Assembly: GCA_018398765.1 (NCBI GenBank)
Contig: JAHBMJ010002114.1
Span: 1-14,370 of the forward strand
Length of the DNA: 14,370 nucleotides
Source: Chromera velia
Lineage: Eukaryota; Sar; Chromeraceae
Direction: 5' to 3'
Part shown: positions 1 to 9,100 of the stretch, one piece after another
Position numbering within the stretch: position 1 is the stretch's first letter
Layout: every line of letters begins with the position of its first letter
Program-made: the position numbers and the translations under genes
The notes under the pieces: model-generated
The model's input: the letters and a program-made list of their open reading frames with translations, nothing else
Databases searched by the model: none
What the model was told of the DNA's origin: nothing

Positions 1-57
1 ACACACACACACACACACACACATACACATACACATATACACACATACATACACACC
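1..57. repeat. CA microsatellite at the left edge
   Basis: This is an AC dinucleotide run that decays into ACAT and ATAC variants. It begins at base 1, so the tract is cut by the window edge. A TG tract also ends the window on the right, which suggests the sequence is a contig broken at simple repeats. Confidence 0.95.
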
Positions 58-184
58 TGCATGCATGAATTATGTCCTGATTGGAATATAGGGGCATGCA
101 GGCTTATTGTTTCAAATACACAAGCAGCAAAAGCTAGTACCGAAATGAAAAAGCTTTCCAGCATACACGGACCCCCCTTTTCAC

Positions 185-267
185 GCATTTACACACACAT
201 ACACACACACATCTACACCTACACCTACACCTACACCTACACCAACACATATACATGTACACACACT
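185..267. repeat. CA-rich and hexanucleotide (ACACCT) repeat
   Basis: The stretch starts as CA repeats and continues into several consecutive copies of the hexamer ACACCT (about 212-242), then returns to irregular CA-rich sequence. Short reading frames cross it on both strands, but they translate to Thr/Tyr or Val/Gly monotony and are repeat artefacts. It is probably a microsatellite that expanded from a CA tract. Confidence 0.85.
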
Positions 268-576
268 AAGATACACGCCCACAGAGACGCAGAAAGACTC
301 AAAATGGAAAGAAACGGAAAAGGCTGAAAAGAAACAGAGCTTTGAGAGCCTGGCAGACCAAAAACAAGCCGCTGACGCAAATGCCGCACGATGGACCCAC
401 CTTCTATATGGGTACTCAGAGATGGTGCTTCCCTCAGGTGGATTTACCTGAATGCACATTCAAACGACATACACATGGAAAAGACTCAAAGACAACAGCA
501 AGAACAGGGAGAAGAAAAAAAAAAAATTCAAAAAGTTTCAAAACAATCTGGAAATTAGCCCCTGAGGATTTGTCTC

Positions 577-582
577 CTCACA

Positions 583-624
<42 letters not shown>

Positions 625-715
625 TACATATACACACACACACATACATAGAAATATATACATACACACATATGTGTACACCTAGGTGTACGCACACACC
701 CTCACACACATATAC
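577..715. repeat. compound CA/CATA microsatellite
   Basis: About 40 bases of pure CA repeat are followed by CATA and CACA variants and interrupted CA repeats up to about 715. The tract stops just left of the large inverted repeat. No gene is supported anywhere in 1-720. Confidence 0.9.
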
Positions 716-721
716 AGGGAA

Positions 722-1250
722 CCCGGATGAGAGGCGGAGGGGGGAGAACGGTGAGGAGTTGGGACATGAAAAGTGGATTGGCTGGCGTCCCGAAGGGTGC
801 CGGTGGTGGCTACACTGCTTCCTTGGCCTCATTCCACTCTCTGTCCTGCTCCAAATTTCTGGTAGTGCCGTGACCCCCCCTCCTGGTTGTTACCAGAAAA
901 AACAGGTCTGATTCTTCCGGTAAGGGGGGGGGGTCAAAAAATTTTTTTGTCGGAAAAAAAAAGAAGTGGTCCCAATCGATTACTAATGTCAAAACAACCA
1001 CTTTTAATTTTTTTCCGACAAAAAAAATCGATGAACCCCCCCCCCTTACCGGAAGAATCAGACCTGTTTTTTCTGGTAACTCTCAGGGGGGGGGGTCATG
1101 GCACTACCGGAAATTTGGGGCAGGAAAGAGAGTGGAATGAGGCCAAAAGAGCAATGCAGCCGCCACCGGCACCCTTCGAGACACAAGCCAATCCACTTTT
1201 CTTGTCCCAACTCTTCACCGTTCTCCCCCACCAGCCTCCCACCAGATTTT
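722..1250. repeat. long inverted repeat (fold-back element)
   Basis: The left arm (about 722-970) and right arm (about 997-1250) are reverse complements over roughly 250 bases, separated by a 26-base loop (971-996). Reading the right arm backwards gives the same order of landmarks as the left: GGGGGAGAACGGTGA, AAAAGTGGATTGGCT, GAAGGGTGCCGGTGG, CCTCATTCCACTCTCT, GGTCTGATTCTTCCGGTAAG and TTGTCGGAAAAAAA. Differences are scattered substitutions and changes in G-run length; by eye the arms agree at well over four fifths of positions. The reading frames in the arms are mirror images of each other and come from the symmetry, so I do not call them genes. It could be a fold-back or MITE-like mobile element, or two copies of a repeat inserted head to head. 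I saw no transposase and no certain target-site duplication. Confidence 0.88.
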
Positions 1251-2035
1251 CTACTCCTTTGCCGCCCACCCCGGCCCACTTGTGACGCTGCCGGCCCCGG
1301 CCCCGACCCCGGCAGTCGTGGCCTTTACTCAACGTAAAGTCTCTGCTCGCTCTAGTTCGCTCTCGGCTCTCCATAGTCACTCAGACCTCTCCCTGTGACG
1401 CCGCCGGGCCTGGCCCCGGGCTAGGCCCTCCGCCTCGGCCTGGCTACCACGGGTTGCTGCCCCTGCCTCCGTCCTTGCCCCGGCCTCCATGGATAGACGT
1501 TGCTCCAGCCCAGCACTCCGGCCTGCTCACTGTCTTGATCGGATTCTGCCCGCTCCTCTTCGTTCCTTCACCTTTCTGTTCTATGGAGACTTACGTGTTG
1601 GGGCCAGACAGAGCTGGGGATGGTGCTGGGACAGGGGCTAGGGTGCCTCAAACATAAAGAAAAGACCCGAACAAAGACAGACAAGCAGTAAAAGGGAGAC
1701 AAACGGGAAGCGGGGGCAGGCGACCCTCCCCTTCCTTCCTTTGGCTCTCTCCAGGTTGGTATACTCTCTCTTCTCTCTTTCCAAACCATACTTACTAGAT
1801 ACATATGACTGACTTTGATAGACAGGCATGGGTGCAAAATGCAACGACTGACACAGACCCCATGAAAACAAACCACTGACCCAGAGAGACAGTCATCATG
1901 TGGAGCCTTAAATGCTGTTCCGCAGCAGCGGCAGCACGATCAAAGGTACCGAAACCTGCATCCATTCACATCCGCAAGAGGCAACAAAGCTAAAAACGAC
2001 GGTTCAAAGCAAACATCTGCTCGACAGTGCATCAT
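1251..2035. other. gene-free stretch with a GC-rich start
   Basis: Positions 1268-1500 are GC-rich. Two loosely similar segments beginning TGTGACGC (about 1283 and 1395) are each followed by CCGG/GGCC-rich sequence. From about 1500 to 2035 the composition is ordinary, and the short reading frames on both strands show no codon pattern or motif. I see no gene. Confidence 0.5.
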
Positions 2036-2680
2036 GCACTAACCCACACAGAGAGACGGAAATGAACACTCACCAGAAAAAAGGCGAAAGTAACCCTAGC
2101 TCCTCAGTAGAGATAAGAAGGCGTCCCAAATCCTGTATGCAGTCACAAAGCAAAAAAAGAATGAAGTTCCAGGCGAAAGTCTGGGGTGCATCATGTTTTG
2201 ACATGATGGAACGGCTTGCAAGCTTTGAGGAAGACAAACGGATGAACCCACCGAAGAGCACGCAAAAGCCGATCTGGCTCCCTCAAACAGCCTAGTGGGA
2301 GTCCCAAATCCTGCCTGCAGATACATACCAAGAAGATAAGGAAGTATGGGAGTTTGGGCAAAGGTAGGCAAGCGCCTGATATGATGCAACGAGGGTCACG
2401 GCTAGCTCACGTCTGAGAGGAGACGGAACCTCAAACTCACCAGAAGGAAGACGAAAAGAGCCCCAGTTCCCCCAACGAGGCAAGCAAGAGCTTGAAAGCT
2501 TGTATTGGGGCATGCAGCAGAATAAGACGTCGACCCAAGATTGGGAGCAAGACGACCCTCTCCAATTTTACCCACAAAACCTACTTGACAGAACGAGATG
2601 GGGAAATAAACCCGTGCCTAATAGAAAAGAGACGGCTGAGGTTCCACCCAAAGTCTGCTACCGCGCGCGTACGTCAAAAT
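2036..2680. repeat. strongly diverged dispersed/tandem repeat
   Basis: Several segments recur in the same orientation with many changes. An ACTCACCAGAA block followed by an A-rich (AA/G)GCGAAA-like stretch occurs at 2068 and 2435. TCCCAAATCCTG followed by a TGCAG end occurs at 2121-2142 and 2299-2320, with a weaker version near 2527. GTTCCA followed by AAAGTCTG occurs near 2165 and 2640. Offsets of about 370 to 470 bases suggest an old duplicated unit with indels. Reading frames across it look random. The family is not recognised. Confidence 0.5.
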
Positions 2681-3101
2681 CGGATTCCGATCCGATTTTA
2701 AATCCCCTTGAAAGCTTTGCGAGCCGCAGCGCGTGCAGCCGCCGTGGACTATTAATTATTTGAGGGGGCGCACGGACGCAGGCTTGCAGTGCCACTCGGT
2801 CACGCACCATTATACGTGCAGGCGCAATACATTTTTTCTATAGCACTCGCTAACTATGATTCATGAACGCAAAAATGCACTTGCAGAATGTTTAAAACTC
2901 TTTGTTTCTACTTTTTAACCACTGTTTACTGCCCAAACATGCCTGCGGGATAGGGTTGTTTTGGAGACCGTTTTGGTGTTAGAGACCGTTTTGAAAAATT
3001 TTCCCTTATAGACAGCTCATGCAAGTAGACCAGGACAATTCCTGACACTGAATTCGGGATCCTGCATGTGCCGCAGCGGCAGAGAAGGAGGCAGAAAGAA
3101 A

Positions 3102-3104
<3 letters not shown>
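2681..3104. other. gene-free AT-leaning stretch
   Basis: No gene, RNA or clear signal is visible here. The only local structure is a short direct duplication of GAGACCGTTTTG at about 2963 and 2983, and a GAATTCGGGATCC segment near 3051 that looks like ordinary sequence. Confidence 0.5.

Positions 3105-3197
<93 letters not shown>
3105..3197. repeat. AG dinucleotide microsatellite
   Basis: This is about 93 bases of uninterrupted AG. All reading frames through it give Arg-Glu repeats on the plus strand and Ser-Leu repeats on the minus strand, so the frames that cover it are repeat artefacts. It lies about 420 bases before the first exon I can support on this side, in what would be upstream or intronic sequence of that gene. 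Confidence 0.97.
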
Positions 3198-3200
<3 letters not shown>

Positions 3201-3618
3201 CTGGTAAAGTAACAAATCTGTATGGGAAAGGTGTTATTGAATTTCTTCTTTGAAACTCGTTGACTGGTCTCTTGTTCGTTTGACTGATTGACTAGACGTT
3301 ATCTCCGTTCGCCCTAAGCCTAACTGTCCCTGACATTCCCTGACTCATCCTGACTCATTGCCGGCCTCACTTGGTCTGCACTCTTCGTATAGACAGAGGA
3401 GGGCGCAGACAGTTGACCCGGCATTCTGCTATAGTGCAGTTCGGTGCCTTGGCGGGTCTTCCTCCCTCTAGCTGCATAGCTCTGTCACCCCTTTTCTTCC
3501 TCTGCATGGCTCCTCTTCACGTTCTTTACTTCAGATCCTCATACAGGGTATTGAAATATTCATATTTAATTTAGCAGTTTTTGAATCAATTGATCCATCA
3601 TGCTTCCTTAATTTGCAG

Positions 3619-4191
3619 AAAGCAGACCGTAAAGAAGAAAAAGCAATCGACCGGCCTACGCTTCCAACTGGAGAGGGAGGCCTCTGCCTGGATGAGAAGT
3701 CTCGAGGAGAAGATCGAGTAAGTCTGACTCGGCGCGTTCGATTAGAGCTGCTGTATGGTTAGATTTAGTTTGTTGTGTCCATCCATTTTCAAATTTGCTT
3801 CTCGGAGAAGGGCATGTATAGGCAGTAGATGCGCATACTAGAAGCTAGATATCAAAGCCCTAATTAAAGCCTCGCTCAGTCTTGTTTTTGGCCAAGGTTC
3901 CAATAATCTCCTTTTAGTATTTGCCCACGTACAACAAACGATTTTTTACCATAAAACACCCTGAGGCTCTTCTTTCTATACAGGAACACGACAGTGATCC
4001 GTCAGGCGGCGGAATATGCCGTCGAGGCAGCAGGTGCCTATCGACATCTCTCACAAAAGGTGCAACCCGAGGCCAATTACAATGCCAAGACCAAGAAACT
4101 GGAAGTCACCATGGCTGCGGGGACGGGGATTTATTTTGTACGACGATTTGACCTCACCAAGACTCCCCATCACAGTGGCCGTCCCACTTAG
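3619..4191 (+). CDS. 3' end of an unrecognised spliced gene (two exons)
   Basis: Two exons can be joined: 3619-3717 and 3984-4191. The first follows a pyrimidine-rich TTTGCAG acceptor and ends at a perfect GTAAGT donor (3718); the second follows CTATACAG. Read in the matching phase, they give about 100 residues ending at TAG (4189-4191). The protein runs from a Lys-rich stretch (KQTVKKKKQ), through a charged, probably helical segment (REASAWMRSLEEKIE), to AAEYAVEAAGAYRHLSQKV and a C-terminal MAAGTGIYFVRRFDLTK. The alternating helix-like pattern makes this frame more protein-like than a second frame that is also open across the junction and would give a Cys/Gly-rich peptide ending at a TGA near 4152. 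The exon begins with one base of a split codon, so at least one 5' exon is missing. I could not find it between 3198 and 3618. I do not recognise the family. The next gene starts about 2 kb downstream. Confidence 0.5.
3718..3983 (+). other. intron of the unrecognised gene
   Basis: This 266-base intron begins GTAAGT and ends CTATACAG. It interrupts a codon after its second base, so the flanking exons join as GA|G. It is more AT-rich than the exons and has stops in the coding frame. Confidence 0.6.
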
Positions 4192-5619
4192 GTCTGTGAC
4201 TACCCTGTACGCGTTTTGTGCCATCAATGCATGGATGCACCATCAGGCAACGCTTCAATTAGACGTTTTTCGACGCGTCTTCTTTGTGTCATTTTTTTTA
4301 TTGTCTGCTTGTATCAAAACTTAGACCAAAGGCATCCAAAAGCATGCGCACTCAGATTTAGCCAAGGCGTTTCAAATGCACGTCATCTTATATGTACTTC
4401 TGTACAGGTATCTAGAAAGTCATGCACCTACTACTTCAAGCTTTTATTAATATCTCTACGGTCATGCTGGGGATTTAAGAGTTATGCTGGGGATTTATTG
4501 GAGATTCTTGCCCGGACTTTACAGGACTTCCTTGTGAGGGAACTCGGCGTGAACAGGGGGACTCAGTTACCGCTTCGGCGATAACAGACGGGAGGGTAGG
4601 GAGAAGCTCAGACGGTGCCCGAGGGGCACTGGCCATCCGGAAACGTCCTAGGCCCCACTCACCACTCCGGTCTACAAACATCCCATCATATCCCATTCAC
4701 CGGCATCCATGACATTATGCGTGTGTATTGTCACGATTGCAGTGGTATCCGATTCTGCGAATATAAGAGAAACGGTTTACTCTATGTCAACTACACATGT
4801 GAAGGAAAAGGTGGTGGTGGCTTATATGTATATTTGAAACAATGCAACATCCAATCTTGTACATAATACAAAATAGACTCTGACTAACTCTGACAAATAT
4901 TCTCACAAATTGAATGTTAGCCAAGATGGCTGTGATTGTCGTATCTTTCATCCTGAAAACTTTTGTGAACACAACAAACTCCGTTGAAGATATACAAACT
5001 GTCATTATAACTGAATCAACTATTATAAAATAAAAATAAAATAAAAATAAAAAAATGTTTATACGATGTGCTGCGTGTGCAATGGTATGTGACCAGTTCA
5101 ATATCTTGTTGACGGTCAATCTAGCGGTCAATCTAATGAATTATGAGTTGAATTGGACGTAAAAAATTTGGAGTCCCAAATTTTAATGCTGATTTTTCAA
5201 AATTGAGTGTTTTTATAATGAGTGAAGTATGCTGACTTATAGATAGTTATAGAACTTCAAATTTTGTATGTAAACTAGAGTTACTACACATAGGCCATTA
5301 TAAGTCGTTGATAAAACGGCGACAATGCTCTACTAGATGCTCTAAGTTCCCACTAAATCTGCTAGTAAATCTATGAATCACTTATCACTTATTTACACTT
5401 ATTTAGTTTTGTTTAATTCGAAATCACTCTTATTAAACTCCAAGTCCTTTTCTGTTTAAGCTAGTTTAAGCTTAACCAAACTGAACCAAACATAACCAAA
5501 CAATCAGATACAATAAGAAGAAAACCTCATGATCACAAAAAAACCTCATGATTTCGACCTTTCCATGCTTTTCTGTGCATTTTTGGAAACGCGATTTTCA
5601 AAGGAATTGTGGCGATTTT
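4192..5619. other. AT-rich intergenic stretch with short direct repeats
   Basis: No gene is supported. The first part is presumably the 3' untranslated region of the preceding gene. Visible local structures are a duplicated ATGCTGGGGATTTA (about 4463 and 4484), a run of TAAAA/AAATA units (about 5028-5056), several AACCAAAC copies (about 5473-5503), and AAAACCTCATGAT twice (5520s and 5540s). The short reading frames on both strands are AT-driven and lack recognisable motifs. Confidence 0.5.
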
Positions 5620-5745
5620 TTCCCCTCCCGGGTATGACCCCCCTGGCACGCCCCCCTTTTCCCCTTATATTTCCCCCCGGCCACCTACGGCCGGACGTTA
5701 ATTCCCGCGGCCCGCGCGGGCGGCCCTCCGGCGGCTCGATCCGCC
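5620..5745. other. isolated GC-rich palindromic island
   Basis: A block of C and G runs stands abruptly in AT-rich DNA. It contains a hairpin CCGGCC-ACCTAC-GGCCGG (5677-5694) and a perfect 12-base palindrome GCCCGCGCGGGC (5710-5721). A long minus-strand frame crosses it, but its Gly/Arg/Pro translation follows from composition. It could be the remnant of an inserted element or a promoter-like CpG island for the downstream gene. The sequence does not decide between these. Confidence 0.45.
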
Positions 5746-5760
5746 AAACCAATCCAAACC

Positions 5761-5919
5761 ATGCATGCCAAAGCCTTTGTCCTATGCATCTTTGTCCCTC
5801 AAAAAAGGATCGACATATCGACAAAAAAGGATCGACATATCGACATGGTCGACATGCAGAAAATTGTAAGGCCGGATTTGAAGAAGACCTTGTCAAAAAA
5901 CTTGAATAAAGAAGTGTGA
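5761..5919 (+). CDS. small doubtful ORF (52 residues)
   Basis: An ATG in a fair context (AAACC before it) opens 52 codons, with a mildly hydrophobic beginning (MHAKAFVLCIFV) and a Lys-rich end. It overlaps a direct repeat of AAAAAAGGATCGACATATCG (near 5804 and 5823), which argues against constraint. An AATAAA hexamer (5905-5910) lies inside its last codons. No family is recognised. It may be chance, or an upstream ORF in the leader of the large gene that starts at 6178. Confidence 0.12.
   Translation: MHAKAFVLCIFVPQKRIDISTKKDRHIDMVDMQKIVRPDLKKTLSKNLNKEV
5800..5850. repeat. short direct repeat
   Basis: AAAAAAGGATCGACATATCG occurs twice in a row about 19 bases apart and is followed by further GTCGACATG-type echoes. 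It is a small tandem duplication with no visible function. Confidence 0.8.
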
Positions 5920-6177
5920 TGTTCGGTCCCTGAGCACAGATATTAATAATGTTCGTTTGAATGCTTGCAGAGATCACCTGTTGGTGCAGTTTAGCTCCCA
6001 ATGACGAAAGTCTCAGAGTGAAGGCGTTGTCTTGTGGCAATATGCACCGCTTCAGTAGGAGACGGAAGATCACGGCAAGGTCGAGAAATCATTCTTGATC
6101 AGTAAACACCTGTGCACCGCTTTCAAAGCAATTCCTCTTGCCATCAAGTCGGCGTAAGCTCATAGCACAGCTCAGAG
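5920..6177 (+). promoter_or_regulatory. probable leader/promoter region of the large gene
   Basis: This 258-base stretch precedes the proposed ATG at 6178. It holds short ATG-started frames that stop quickly (for example at 5999) and an acceptor-like GCTTGCAG ending at 5970, which could join a noncoding leader exon. A TAG in frame with the proposed start lies at 6163-6165, which fits an untranslated leader. No core promoter element is recognised. Confidence 0.3.
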
Positions 6178-9100
6178 ATGGACCGCGATAATCTGGCCAA
6201 CGTACCAACAGCAACAACGCCTTGCTGCCTCGAGGTAAGGAAAGGAACCCCCAAAATGTACACATCCGTATCCAACGTGTTCTCTCGCTCGCTTGATTCC
6301 CTTCGTCTGTTCTACTGCAGCCCTTGACAGAGAACTCCACACGACAGGACCGTGTGAGAGGTCCGGGAGATGGCCGCCCCTGTGCTTCCACCGGGTCCCC
6401 TGCGGATCCTCCTACAGGTGCTCCGAGTTCGTCTGGGGATGGGGGACTTCGTGTCATTGCGCCAGGAGGGGAGAGGTCCTCTGAGGCAGGCTGCTCCACT
6501 GTGGTTCCCCCTCCGTGCCCTTCTCTCGCAGATGAACTCTCTCGGGCACGCGGACGGAGGGATCCGGAGAACTGGGGGGTGGAGGGGGCAGGTGTGGCGT
6601 CACCTTTTCCGTTCCGTCCCCTTCCGGTCCTAGGCAGACAGAACCAAGATGGGGAAGGGGAAGCGGGGCTCTCTGTTTCGGTAAGTCGTCCTTTTGGAGT
6701 AGAGGAAGAAAAACAAGGGAGGAAAGGAGATGTAGAAACAGGGGGCAAAGAGAGTGGGAGTGGAAGAGCTTTCAACTCTCTTCTTCACTCCAATTCAGCC
6801 CGTGGTTTGTGCCTGCCCTCTCCTGCGAGTGGTGCAGACAACGTCAGTCGACGCTCACCCTTGGCCCAGAAAAAGAGGTCACCAGCCGCCGTGAGGGGTG
6901 CAGGGGGGGGTCTGGTGGATCTGTCTCCTTCAGTCTCAGACAGCCCAGCCTATCGGGAATTCTCAACTCCCAGACCTTTCGACTCTCCTCACCTACTTCA
7001 AGCACTCCCGCCGCCGTCAAGCCTCACCCAACTTCCTCCTGCCCAGCAAGAAGGGAAGGGAAGAGAAAAGAGGGGGGGAATCTGTGAAAGGGCAGTGGCG
7101 ACTTCGCCTGTCCCGGGTGCCTCAATCGCTCTGCATGTCCCCGTCTCACCTTCGCAGGGTAGCCGGACAAAGACGAAAGACCAAATGCATCCGCAGTCAC
7201 CCTCGCGCTCGCCTCCTGTCTATGACATGGCCTCCTCGTCTGTGGGAGCGCGTCTTCCCCCCCCCACACATTTTCTCGGTAGCAGTAGTCGGACGGGCTC
7301 GGCAGGGGAGGGGGAAGGGGACTTGGATCGAGTCCCTGGGAGTGGCAGCACTTTGCGCGTGCATGTGGACTTCTCGGAGGCCTCCCCGAGTGCTCAGAGG
7401 GGGGGTGCAGTGGGCGATGGGGTTCCTTGCAGTCCCATGGGCAGAGACCTAATTTCACACGGGGGGGGGGAGGCACAGCTCCCCTCTCATAATGTCATTC
7501 TCCCTGACGCCGTCTCTGTCCCTGTCCTCTCACAAACAGAAGAAGGCAGAGGCGGAAGTCATTCCCCTTCCTTGCCGCCATCCGGATTAAATTTTGGGTG
7601 CCTAGCAAGTGGGTGGGGGCAAATTGGGGGTCCGTCTGAGCAAGGTCCCCTTGTGACGCCAGTTCCCCTTGGTGCAAAGAAAGAAAGCCCCGACGCCGTT
7701 CACAAAGTTCCCCCCCGTTTCCCTGTGCCTCTACCGTTGGAGCACGGAGGAGGAAACGGTACAGCAGCAGTGACTTCTTCGGCCGGAGCTGGGGGTAGAG
7801 GGGGGCTTCTTCAACAGCCCGCAGCTACAGGAGTAGGAGGGGGGCCTTCATCGGCGCTCCGTGCGAGAGCTCCGTTGGGGGTTTATGGGGGGGGATCTAG
7901 ATATCCCCTGTATCGCTCAAGTGCCGCTGCAGGGGGACCGACTGCGGCGTTATCTCTGGACCTCTCCCCCCCCCTTCCCTTCTCCCTACCGCAACATCCT
8001 GGTGGCAACATGTCACGGCAAGAAGGTCACACAACAGGAGATGCTTCTTATGCAACTCAAACAGAGGGATACAGAGAAAATGGAGTGTCCGAGACGGGGC
8101 CAGCCTCTGCCTCTGCCTCTCGAGACGTTCCTGACAAAGCACCCGCGTTCTCCTCCAGCCTTGTCTCTTTGTTTCTCTCTGCTGTCAGCACTCTCTCCCC
8201 TCAGCTAGCAGACGCCGCAGCACAATTTCGCAGCAGCATCGGGGACAAGCAGTGGGGGGGGGCGTTACAGAAAGAGGTGCAGCAGTCTTCTGATGGCATT
8301 CCCCTTCTCCGTCCCTTCGCCTCTTCTTCCGTCTCAGGAAGGGAGCAACAGGAGGTTCGATACACTGCCGCCAGCTCTGCTGCTGCAGACAGAGAACATT
8401 TGATGGGAATGGGGGACAGGAGGAAAGAGCATTTTGCGGGAGGACGTCATGATGCTTCGGGACCAAGTTTACGGCTTGTGTCTCCTAGTCGAACGCACGT
8501 TCTCTCACCCCCCCCCTCCAGTTCCCTTCAACAAAAGCCGAGACAGCTCCCCCAACCTTCACTCCTCGGGCCGTTTCCCGTTCAAGTAATTCCCCCACCC
8601 CCCCGCGCAGAAGAACCGAGAAGCCCTCGACCGGCAGACCCCGACCTGATGCGGCCATTTGGGGGAAGAGGTGCGGTTTCTTCTTCTTCCTTGTCGGGAA
8701 GAGGACGCGAGGAGGGGGGAAATTTGGAGTCATTGAGTGTAAATGCTGTTGTGTGTGTCTCGGGATCAGCAGCGGGCCTGCCTTCCTGTAGGCCTCCAGG
8801 GTTGTCTCCTCCCCTACTGCCCCCCCGCTCTGCCGCTTCCCCTCACACCTGTATTGACCTCACAGATTCCGAACAGGTGTTTGGGGGATGCTACCCAACT
8901 AGCGTCCGGGGTGATTCGCCAAGATCCTCTTCAGCACCCCGGACACGCTCTCCTTCAGCCGAGCCACGGAGGCAAGAAATGTGGAATCGAGGTTCGGCAG
9001 GTGGAGAGGGCGAGGTACCTCCAAAGAGAGGGGCTGGTATTGGAAGGGAAGACACAGGCCGATGTATTGGAAGGGAAGATACAGGCCGATGTAGGGAGAG

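Noticed and set aside
213-242. ACACCT repeats considered as telomere-like sequence
   Set aside because: The unit is not a known telomere repeat of the TTTAGGG or TTAGGG type, and it sits inside a CA microsatellite.
887-1285. A 132-codon plus-strand frame, with similar translated words on the minus strand at 810-1001
   Set aside because: Both contain the same peptide strings because the DNA is an inverted repeat. This reflects the palindrome and is not evidence of a conserved protein.
3068-3253. Arg-Glu repeat frame and its Ser-Leu mirror
   Set aside because: Both are produced by the AG microsatellite, and the plus-strand frame starts at GTG, not ATG.
5546-6073. A 175-codon minus-strand frame
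   Set aside because: Its C-terminal half is the translation of the GC-rich island and the rest covers a direct repeat. No motif, splice logic or codon pattern supports it.
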